Shown here: in pieces, positions 57,210 through 64,000 of the stretch
How positions within the stretch are numbered: the stretch's first letter is position 1
Layout: every line of letters starts with the position of its first letter
Origin: Parasphingorhabdus flavimaris
Lineage (GTDB): Bacteria > Pseudomonadota > Alphaproteobacteria > Sphingomonadales > Sphingomonadaceae
Length of the DNA stretch: 64,000 nt
Direction: 5' to 3'
NCBI RefSeq assembly: GCF_013371215.1
Contig: NZ_JABWMH010000003.1
Span: 310,001-374,000 of the forward strand
The notes under the pieces: generated by a model
Told to the model about the DNA's origin: nothing
The model's input: the letters and a program-made list of their open reading frames with translations, nothing else
Databases searched by the model: none
Made by a program: the position numbers and the translations under genes

Positions 57210-58412
57210 GTGGGCATTTTTGATCATAACAAACCTGAACAGGAGTGGGCATTGTCGCTCGATAACAATCACATCCATCTGATATTGTCGGAAAAGGAAC
57301 TGGCTGCTTCAGAACTGTCTGATGCCGAAGGCGGCGCGGTGTCCCTGACCGTCGACATGCTTGACCTCGATGCACCGCTGCCGACCGATCTGCTCGAGGA
57401 ATCTCGAATTGTCGTTATCGAGGTGGATAATGAAGTTCCCTCATCAATCGACCGGATTTCGAATATAGGGAAAGCATTTCCCAACCTCCCGGTCATCGCT
57501 GCCGTCCGCAATGCAGCCTTGCCGCTCGTTCGGACCCTGCTGAAAAACGGCGTAGCCGATGTGGTAGAGCTGCCGCTGTCCTATTCCGATTTGTCGGAGG
57601 TGCTTCAACAAGTTCTGTCCAGCATGACGAAAGACCAGAAGGCAGAAACCAGTCCGGCCAAGGTCATTTCCGTAATCAAGAGCATAGGTGGTGTTGGTGC
57701 CAGCATGATCGCGACCCAGGCCGCCAGCCGATATGCGGAAATGCACCCCAATGATAAAGCCGGAACCTGCCTTTTTGATCTCGATCTGCAATTTGGGAGT
57801 ATAGCGTCTTATTTGGGGGTCAATCAGCCGCTCAACCTTTCGGATCTGCTCGATGCCGGTTCCCGGATTGACGGCGATCTGCTGCAATCAGTTGCATCCC
57901 ACCTCCCGACCGGCTTGAAGGTGATCCCCGCCCCGGCAGACATCATGCCGATGGAAGCCGTCAACGCAGAACAGATTTACCGGATCATCGACATTGCATC
58001 GCGCGAATTTGACACGATTTTCATCGACCTACCTGGTAACTGGACCAACTGGTCAGTCTCGCTGGTAGCACGGTCGGATATAGTTCTGCTTGTGGTGGAA
58101 TTGACTATCGCAAGTCTGCGACAGGCAAAACGACAGATCGCCCTTTTGGAAAGTCAGGGCATTTCCGGCGATCATGTTCAGGTTGTTGTCAACCGGGTCG
58201 AAAAAAAGCTGTTCCGTTCGATCAATCTCGAGGATGCGGAAAAAGCCATAAATTATCCAGTCCGGCACAGTCTGCACAATGATTATCCGTTGGTCAGCGC
58301 CGCTCAGGATCAAGGTGTGCTGATCGAGGAAATTCGTCGCAAGAGCAAAATCAGCAAAGATATAGAGGTCATATTGGAAAGTATTGACGAAACTCTGGGC
58401 AGGGCTGACTAG
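57210..58412 (+). CDS. cpaE: CpaE/TadZ-type ATPase-like pilus localisation protein
   Basis: A 400-residue GTG-started protein with an N-terminal receiver-like domain (about 15-125; SRIVVIEVDNEVPSSIDRI, LLKNGVADVVELPLSYSDL) and a ParA/MinD-like ATPase domain (about 145-380). The P-loop is degenerate: IKSIGGVGASMIATQAASR, with Ser in place of the usual Thr after GA, a common CpaE feature. FDLDLQFGSIASYLG is the Switch-like region. It directs Tad pilus machinery to its site in the cell. cpaF follows after two bases. Confidence 0.95.
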   Translation: MGIFDHNKPEQEWALSLDNNHIHLILSEKELAASELSDAEGGAVSLTVDMLDLDAPLPTDLLEESRIVVIEVDNEVPSSIDRISNIGKAFPNLPVIAAVRNAALPLVRTLLKNGVADVVELPLSYSDLSEVLQQVLSSMTKDQKAETSPAKVISVIKSIGGVGASMIATQAASRYAEMHPNDKAGTCLFDLDLQFGSIASYLGVNQPLNLSDLLDAGSRIDGDLLQSVASHLPTGLKVIPAPADIMPMEAVNAEQIYRIIDIASREFDTIFIDLPGNWTNWSVSLVARSDIVLLVVELTIASLRQAKRQIALLESQGISGDHVQVVVNRVEKKLFRSINLEDAEKAINYPVRHSLHNDYPLVSAAQDQGVLIEEIRRKSKISKDIEVILESIDETLGRAD

Positions 58413-58414
58413 TC

Positions 58415-59803
58415 ATGTGGCAAGTGCGCAAAACGAACGAATTGAAGCCGGGCTTCGGCGCACTCGAAGAAGTCGATGACGATGCCCGGGTCGCCGATAC
58501 TTCTCTAATGCAGGGCGACAAAGAGGTGCCAGCTGAAAATCTCGATCTTAAGGTCGAACTGCATCGGCGGCTTATCGATCTGATCAACCTTTCGGCGCTG
58601 GAAAAGATGTCCAGAGATCAGATCGAAGTTGAAATCGGAGAGATTGTTCACGAACAGCTCGCTCTTCAGCGTCATGCGCTGAACAAAGACGAACGCAAGC
58701 GTCTCGTCTCAGATATTCTCGACGAACTGCTGGGCTTGGGGCCGCTCGAACCGCTGCTGCAAGATCCCGCCATCACCGATATCCTGGTCAATGGCCATGA
58801 CATTGTTTTCGTCGAGAGACACGGGTTGCTCACCCGGACAGAAGTGCGATTCAAGGATGAAAAGCATCTGCTCCGGATCATCCAGAAAATCGTGTCTGCC
58901 GTCGGACGCCGGGTTGATGAATCGTCGCCATTCGTGGACGCCAGGTTGGCGGACGGCTCGCGAGTAAACGCGGTTGTGCCGCCCCTTGCTGTCGATGGTT
59001 CGCTACTTTCGATACGAAAATTTGCGAAAATTCCGATCAGTATGCAGCGGCTGGCAGAATTGGGCAGCGTCCCGGCCGAGATCGCCCAGGTTTTGCAGGC
59101 CGTCGTTCAGGCGCGCCGTAATGTCCTGATCTCCGGCGGTACGGGTTCCGGTAAAACCACTTTGCTCAATGCCATGTCATCCTTCATTGATGAACAAGAA
59201 CGCATCGTGACGATCGAGGATTCAGCAGAGCTGCAATTGCAGCAAATTCACGTCGCTCGGCTGGAAACACGACCGCCCAATATCGAAGGGCGCGGCGAGG
59301 TTTCTCAGCGTGACCTTGTCAAAAATGCGCTGCGAATGCGGCCGGACCGGATCATCGTTGGTGAGGTCCGCGCCGGTGAGGCCTTTGACATGCTGCAGGC
59401 AATGAACACCGGCCATGATGGTTCAATGACCACAGTTCACGCCAATACCGCCCGGGATGCACTGTCCAGGGTTGAACAGATGATCGGGATGAGCGGCATC
59501 GAAATCTCGCCACGGTCCGCGCGCGGACAAATGGCATCCGCGATCAATGTTGTAATCCAGATTGGCCGACTGGCTGATGGCAGACGGCGTCTTTTGAGCT
59601 TGTCGGAACTGACAGGCATGGAAGGCGACGTCATCACCATGCAGGAAATATTCCGCTTCCGGATGAAGGGGCGTGACGAGGATGGGACAGTTCTGGGCCA
59701 TTTCGAAGCAACCGGCATCAGACCCAAATTCATGAACGAATTGAGCGATCGCGGCCTGACCCTTCCTTCGGAATTATTCCGGCCAGAGAACAGGATTGAA
59801 TGA
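58415..59803 (+). CDS. cpaF: Tad pilus motor ATPase CpaF/TadA
   Basis: The secretion ATPase that powers pilus assembly. The 462-residue product has an N-terminal domain ([20 protein letters not shown]) and the catalytic core with Walker [19 protein letters not shown] (about 235-250), the Asp box [11 protein letters not shown], the HIS box [17 protein letters not shown] and arginines for hexamer contacts ([16 protein letters not shown]). Length and layout match family members. tadB starts one base after its stop. Confidence 0.97.
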   Translation: MWQVRKTNELKPGFGALEEVDDDARVADTSLMQGDKEVPAENLDLKVELHRRLIDLINLSALEKMSRDQIEVEIGEIVHEQLALQRHALNKDERKRLVSDILDELLGLGPLEPLLQDPAITDILVNGHDIVFVERHGLLTRTEVRFKDEKHLLRIIQKIVSAVGRRVDESSPFVDARLADGSRVNAVVPPLAVDGSLLSIRKFAKIPISMQRLAELGSVPAEIAQVLQAVVQARRNVLISGGTGSGKTTLLNAMSSFIDEQERIVTIEDSAELQLQQIHVARLETRPPNIEGRGEVSQRDLVKNALRMRPDRIIVGEVRAGEAFDMLQAMNTGHDGSMTTVHANTARDALSRVEQMIGMSGIEISPRSARGQMASAINVVIQIGRLADGRRRLLSLSELTGMEGDVITMQEIFRFRMKGRDEDGTVLGHFEATGIRPKFMNELSDRGLTLPSELFRPENRIE

Positions 59804-59804
59804 C

Positions 59805-60806
59805 ATGACCCCTGCCATCATCCGACTATTTGTGCTGATCTTGATTTTTGCATCGGTATTTCTCGCTGCCGAAGCGACGATAAGTTGGATGCGGTCGCGC
59901 AGCGGCAGCAGTCGTGCGGTCAACAAGCGGCTAAAGATGATGGAAAGTGGCCTCGACCGCGACGTCGTTCTATCGCAACTGCGCCGGTCGACCGGAAGCA
60001 ATTTCGATTTCTTGCCTTTCGGACTCGGGAGCCTGGCCCATCGCTTCGAACGCATTTTGCAATCCAGCGGTATCAACATGCCAGTGAGAAATATTGTTTT
60101 TCTGATGTTGGCTGGCACCGGGTTGATTTTTGCGGTCACTCTTTTTGGCGCCGCTGCTGCAGGCTACAGCGTGTCTGCCGGTATCACCCAGCTGGCAATA
60201 GTCTTTTCGGCCGTGATGGGCATTGGTGTGCCTCTCGTTATCTTTACGCGCCTTAGCGACCGGCGAAGGGCCAAAATGCAGCAGCAATTTCCGGTGGCGC
60301 TCGATGTTTTCGTCAGGGGGCTGCGCGCCGGCCATCCGATTTCGGCGGCGTTGGACCTTCTCACTACGGAAATGCAGGATCCGATTGGCAGCGAATTCGG
60401 CATCGTGGTTGATGAAGTCAACTATGGCGCAGATCTGCGTGACTCGCTGCAGGGCATGGCGAACCGATGGGAAATGGAGGACATGCAGATGTTTGTAGTA
60501 TCCCTGTCTGTCCAGAGCGAGACGGGCGGCAATCTGGCGGAAATCCTTGAAAATCTTTCCGGTGTCATTCGGGAGCGCGCGAGCATGATGATGAAGGTCA
60601 GGGCGCTGAGTTCTGAAGGTCGGATGACGGCATTGATCCTTACGGCATTGCCGATACTCTCGTTCGCGGGTCTGTTTCTTGTAAAACCGAGCTTCTACCT
60701 GGATATCGCGACAGACCCCGCGTTCATCATTGGGTTTTCAGGTTTGGTCCTGCTCTATTTTATCGGGTTTTTTACGATCCGCCGACTGATCGATTTGAAA
60801 GTCTGA
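59805..60806 (+). CDS. tadB: Tad inner-membrane platform protein TadB
   Basis: A 333-residue type II secretion F-domain protein. ATG 59805 follows the cpaF stop by one base. It has N-terminal membrane segments (about 4-25 and 90-140), the T2SSF domain (about 165-295; FPVALDVFVRGLRAGHPISA, GGNLAEILENLSGVIRERAS) and C-terminal membrane segments (about 275-330). It works with TadC in the base platform on which the ATPase acts. Confidence 0.95.
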   Translation: MTPAIIRLFVLILIFASVFLAAEATISWMRSRSGSSRAVNKRLKMMESGLDRDVVLSQLRRSTGSNFDFLPFGLGSLAHRFERILQSSGINMPVRNIVFLMLAGTGLIFAVTLFGAAAAGYSVSAGITQLAIVFSAVMGIGVPLVIFTRLSDRRRAKMQQQFPVALDVFVRGLRAGHPISAALDLLTTEMQDPIGSEFGIVVDEVNYGADLRDSLQGMANRWEMEDMQMFVVSLSVQSETGGNLAEILENLSGVIRERASMMMKVRALSSEGRMTALILTALPILSFAGLFLVKPSFYLDIATDPAFIIGFSGLVLLYFIGFFTIRRLIDLKV

Positions 60807-60807
60807 T

Positions 60808-61779
60808 ATGTTTTCTGATCTAGCCCTTTCCGGAACCGTTCGCATCGCCGTTTTGGTAGGCGTGTTTGCACTCGTTTCTGTGGCAGTTATTCTATTATAT
60901 TCCTTCCTGTCTAAACGCGCTGCGGTGCAGTCGCGTCTGGGTGAAATGCAGCAGAGTGCTGGCAGCGCTTCGGGAACTGGGGGATTGCGCGCAGACTCGC
61001 TGAATAGCAGCTGGACACGATTGGCAGACGTCATCGAAAAGCGTGGTGTCTCGCTGGTTGACACGCGTGGCGATTCTCTGCGGACCAAACTGATCGCAGC
61101 CGGTTACAGATCTCCTGTAGCGCCGCGGATATTTACCTTGGTTCGACTGATCCTGACACTGGGTCTGCCGTTAATTTTCGTCTTGTTCACTTTGACTTCG
61201 GCTTCCCCGCCATCCTTGCTGAAGCTCTATCTGGTGGGACTGACTCTCGCTCTTGTTGGTCTGTTTCTGCCAAACCTGTGGGTTCAGGCACGGGCCGATC
61301 GGCGCGAGCAGAAAATCGTCAATGGCTTTCCTGACAGCCTCGATTTGATGCTGGTCTGTGTTGAAGCAGGTCTTGGACTGGAGGCGGCATTTGATCGCGT
61401 GGGACGCGAGATGGCGTTATCCTGCCCGCTCGTCTCGGAAATGCTGTGCCTTGCCGTGCTGGAATTGAGAGCTGGCAAGAGCCGTGAAGAAACCCTGCGC
61501 ATGATGGGCGAGCGCAATCAGATTGATGATATCCGGTCATTCACGACACTGCTTATCCAATCCGACAGTCTGGGGTCGAGTATCGGAACAACATTACGGA
61601 TTTATGCAACCGAGATGCGGGAAAAGCGCAGGATGCGTGCGGAAGAAAAAGCGCACAGACTGCCTGTTTTGTTATCGATCCCGCTCGTTGCATGCATGTT
61701 GCCGGTGATGATCGGTGTATTGATGCTTCCGGCTGCCATTCGTGTCATTCGCGAAGTTGCACCGGCATTGGCGGGGTGA
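60808..61779 (+). CDS. tadC: Tad inner-membrane platform protein TadC
   Basis: A 323-residue T2SSF-family protein and partner of TadB. It has membrane segments at about 10-32, 100-122, 128-150 and 290-315, and the F-domain in FPDSLDLMLVCVEAGLGLEA and LLIQSDSLGSSIGTTLRIYA, ending PVMIGVLMLPAAIRVIREV. It starts one base after tadB, in the same operon. Confidence 0.95.
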   Translation: MFSDLALSGTVRIAVLVGVFALVSVAVILLYSFLSKRAAVQSRLGEMQQSAGSASGTGGLRADSLNSSWTRLADVIEKRGVSLVDTRGDSLRTKLIAAGYRSPVAPRIFTLVRLILTLGLPLIFVLFTLTSASPPSLLKLYLVGLTLALVGLFLPNLWVQARADRREQKIVNGFPDSLDLMLVCVEAGLGLEAAFDRVGREMALSCPLVSEMLCLAVLELRAGKSREETLRMMGERNQIDDIRSFTTLLIQSDSLGSSIGTTLRIYATEMREKRRMRAEEKAHRLPVLLSIPLVACMLPVMIGVLMLPAAIRVIREVAPALAG

Positions 61780-61784
61780 GGAAT

Positions 61785-63266
61785 ATGAAAGCACAAAAAA
61801 TTCTATTGTTAATCACGGCCGGCGCGATGGCCAGCGGTGTAAATGCAAGGGATCGCAAGCTTGATATTGACGTCCAAATCAACAGCGATGCATCACAATC
61901 AGCCGCTTCGATGGAGCAAAGCCATTTCTTGATCAGAAACAGGCAATATGGCCTCGCAGTTGACGGTCTTCGTAAAATCATCCGTAGCCAACCCGACAAT
62001 GCCAAGGCCTACAGCGCCATTGCCGTCGCTTACGACGGTCTTGGCAGGCCCGATCTGGCACGCAAAAATTTTGAAATGGCTTTGGCATATGCGCCCCTTG
62101 AAGAAAGGCATTACCGCAACCTGGCGCGCCATCTGGATACCAATGGTGAACGAGCGCTTGCCCGCAATATTATGAACGATTTTGAAATCGCTCGGGCTCA
62201 GAAAGCGCAGGACAATGTCTCTCCAGTCATGGAGCCTGCCCTTGATATTACGGCATTGCTCACCCGGCTGGACCGTGAGAATCCAAGCGTTGCCTCGAAA
62301 ATCTTGGATGACCGGCCATCTGATCCAGCACCGGAGGCACCGGTCAAAAGAGATTCCGCCATCGTCATTGGAGATGACAGGTGGTCCTCCAAGTCTGCCG
62401 CAATATTGGAGCCGGATAACGTCGGCAATGGTACAAGTGGTGACAAAGGAGGTGGCCAAGACGCGACGACCGGCGGAACAGAACAAAGCTATGCCATTTC
62501 ATCGACCACTATCGATGATCTCGATGCTACCATTGCTGACATTTATAAGGGTCTGGGCATAGCGGATGCCGAGCTCGATGCGTCGATCCCCGATCCTGAG
62601 AAAGCTGAACCCCTGGAGCAGATCGCCAGATCGCACGCCAGCTTTAGCGATGAGCACAACGTCCAGACCGCCAGCATCCAATCCGAGCCAAATCTGGCTG
62701 ACTGGCTGAATAACCTCTCAGAGCACCAGGCAGATGGTGCGCGCGAGGTCCAATTGCTGGAGCGACAAAAGCCTTCCCGTTTCACGCCGATGGAATCACA
62801 AGTCAGTACCGGTAATTTTCAACTCGTGAGACAATCATTGGGTGAGGTTTTATTGACCTCAAAGCGAACCGATTTTCTGGCACCGAAGCCGGTTAGGTCA
62901 GCAAGCAGGGCGATGGACAGCCTGTCACAGCAAAAGCGCCTTGGCGCCCGGCAAGAGGATGCGGGCCACTATCTTGCAGCGATCCGGTCTGTAGTGGATA
63001 GCGGCGCAAATCGAACGGCGATGGCGTCAACCGATGTCCTTGCCACTCTGGCGATGAAACAGCTTGATGTGGCAATGGCTGATCTCGCGAAAAAGCGCCA
63101 CAGCCGCCTGCCGAGAATCGACCAGGGACCATCACGGCAATTGCGGACAATTGCAGCGATGCTGTACCGCGAGGCCGATGCGGCCCGAACCTTCCGACTT
63201 CCGCCGGCCAGGCAAAATATACGCGTCACCCTATTCTATCGGAACGAAGCTGCATGCGTGGCCTGA
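61785..63266 (+). CDS. TPR protein of the Tad locus (TadD-like N-terminal part)
   Basis: ATG 61785 (with GAGGAAT) gives 493 residues. A signal-like start (KILLLITAGAMASGVNA) is followed by TPR units (about 38-125; QYGLAVDGLRKIIRSQPDNA, AYSAIAVAYDGLGRPDLARK, NLARHLDTNGERALARNIMN). The long remainder (about 130-493) is polar and probably disordered, with no domain named. TadD of other Tad loci is a TPR lipoprotein needed for pilus assembly; the TPR part here fits, but the long tail is unusual. It overlaps the next gene by 13 bases. Confidence 0.82.
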   Translation: MKAQKILLLITAGAMASGVNARDRKLDIDVQINSDASQSAASMEQSHFLIRNRQYGLAVDGLRKIIRSQPDNAKAYSAIAVAYDGLGRPDLARKNFEMALAYAPLEERHYRNLARHLDTNGERALARNIMNDFEIARAQKAQDNVSPVMEPALDITALLTRLDRENPSVASKILDDRPSDPAPEAPVKRDSAIVIGDDRWSSKSAAILEPDNVGNGTSGDKGGGQDATTGGTEQSYAISSTTIDDLDATIADIYKGLGIADAELDASIPDPEKAEPLEQIARSHASFSDEHNVQTASIQSEPNLADWLNNLSEHQADGAREVQLLERQKPSRFTPMESQVSTGNFQLVRQSLGEVLLTSKRTDFLAPKPVRSASRAMDSLSQQKRLGARQEDAGHYLAAIRSVVDSGANRTAMASTDVLATLAMKQLDVAMADLAKKRHSRLPRIDQGPSRQLRTIAAMLYREADAARTFRLPPARQNIRVTLFYRNEAACVA

Positions 63267-64000
63267 GCTTTTTTCTTTTGCTGGTTTTCTTGCTTCAGAC
63301 CCCTGGCACGCTGTGGGCAACTGTAACCGAGCAGCATGCACAATCAGGCCGCGGCGCGATAATCGAGGCGGCCATCGAGGGCGGACGGCTAGTGCAAGCC
63401 TCGGAAATGTTGTCTGAAATGAGGAAGCGTCACCTGGATTCCGAAAAAGCCGAGCTGGAGATTCTCGAAGCGGAGCTGGCGATAACCCGCAAAGACGATC
63501 AGCGGGCGATCAAGCTATTTGCTAATCATTTATATCATCCGCAATATCTGTGCCGCGCCAAGGAGGGCAGTGGTATCGCACGTGCGCGGTCAGGTGAGTG
63601 GCAGGCCGCAATGGAACTTCTCGCCGATGTGACAATAAAATGTCCTGATCGATGGAAAGCCTGGAACATGATGGGCATATCACTGGCGCATTTTGGTAAA
63701 TTTCAGGCCAGCAGATATGCATTCGACACCGCACTTTTCCGTTCCGATTATTCTCCCGTCGTGCTCAACAATCTCGGCTACTCTCTGTTGGCCAGACAAG
63801 AATATGCAGAAGCTGCGGAGATTTTTGAAATGGCGATCGTCAAGCAACCTGAAAATGAAAGATTGCAGAACAATCTGGATATTGCGCGGGCTGCCATTGG
63901 TGAAGCGCCGAAGAGGTCCACGAAAGAATCACAATCACGCTGGGTCGAGCGGCTAACCAACAGTGGCTATGCGGCGCTTCTGACCGGGAACAAGCAGGCC
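63254..64000 (+). CDS. Second TPR protein, TadD-like (3' end outside window)
   Basis: The frame is open from ATG 63254 to the window edge (249 codons) and starts 13 bases before the end of the preceding gene. It begins with a signal peptide (LSFFLLLVFLLQTPGTLWA). TPR-type helices follow (about 45-210), for example WKAWNMMGISLAHFGKFQAS, SPVVLNNLGYSLLARQEYAE and EIFEMAIVKQPENERLQNNL, typical of TadD. Two adjoining TPR genes suggest a divided TadD role. The final part cannot be judged because it is cut off. Confidence 0.88.
   Translation, partial: MRGLSFFLLLVFLLQTPGTLWATVTEQHAQSGRGAIIEAAIEGGRLVQASEMLSEMRKRHLDSEKAELEILEAELAITRKDDQRAIKLFANHLYHPQYLCRAKEGSGIARARSGEWQAAMELLADVTIKCPDRWKAWNMMGISLAHFGKFQASRYAFDTALFRSDYSPVVLNNLGYSLLARQEYAEAAEIFEMAIVKQPENERLQNNLDIARAAIGEAPKRSTKESQSRWVERLTNSGYAALLTGNKQA

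Noticed and set aside
1-64000. CRISPR array, restriction-modification or toxin-antitoxin genes
   Set aside because: Looked for on both strands; no repeat-spacer pattern or known defence motif was seen.

Overview
The window looks like chromosome or integrated mobile DNA from an alphaproteobacterium, most likely a sphingomonad. This is an inference from the Tad locus gene order, the CopA/CopB plus DUF411/DUF5676/DUF305 copper gene set and the GC-moderate coding style. No rRNA or tRNA gene was seen to anchor the taxonomy.

About 1-37 kb is a dense heavy-metal resistance region. From the left it holds: a CusCBA-type Cu/Ag RND pump (cusA runs off the left edge); a DsbA-like protein and Met/His-rich or Cys-rich periplasmic copper proteins; a CopA P1B-1 ATPase between two DUF5676 membrane proteins; a divergent CsoR repressor with a clear G-tract operator; a CnrY/CnrX/CnrH-like anti-sigma, sensor and ECF sigma module; the multicopper oxidase CopA with outer-membrane CopB, then NTF2-like, PepSY and DUF305 proteins; a mercury module (merR, merT, merP, GDCCVxC protein, flavin oxidoreductase); MntP; a DmeR/DmeF pair in which dmeF carries an in-frame stop; a CzcCBA operon continuing into DUF190, a P1B-4 ATPase and a PAP2 protein; and a lead/zinc/iron-type cassette (FTR1-cytochrome c fusion, CDF transporter, two MerR regulators). 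Most of these systems work together: cytoplasmic sensors (CsoR, DmeR, MerR types) control inner-membrane export (P-type ATPases, CDF), RND pumps carry metal across the outer membrane, and periplasmic proteins bind or oxidise copper.

About 37.4-48.9 kb is the mobility part: an unknown protein, a MobC-like protein, a large three-histidine relaxase with a candidate oriT, two DEDD-type exonuclease-like proteins, three proteins of unknown function, and a large tyrosine recombinase at the right end. The genes from 41.8 to 46.0 kb are separated by stem-loop/T-run elements placed just before the next ribosome binding site. Together this suggests an integrative mobilizable or conjugative element carrying the metal resistance region as cargo. 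Neither attachment site could be proven.

From about 49.2 kb to the right edge the DNA looks like ordinary chromosome: two membrane proteins, then a Tad/Flp pilus locus in canonical order (flp, cpaB, cpaC, small lipoprotein, tadG-like, two tadE-like, cpaE, cpaF, tadB, tadC, two TPR proteins; the last is cut by the window end).

The observations most worth following are: the TGA replacing a conserved Trp codon in dmeF; the mer module bracketed by two direct imperfect 100-bp repeats; a MerR-type promoter that points leftward through a neighbouring merR gene towards the CDF/FTR1 operon; a CnrYXH-like module placed in a copper cluster; and the hairpin-before-every-gene architecture, with a start-stop element, in the mobile-element module.
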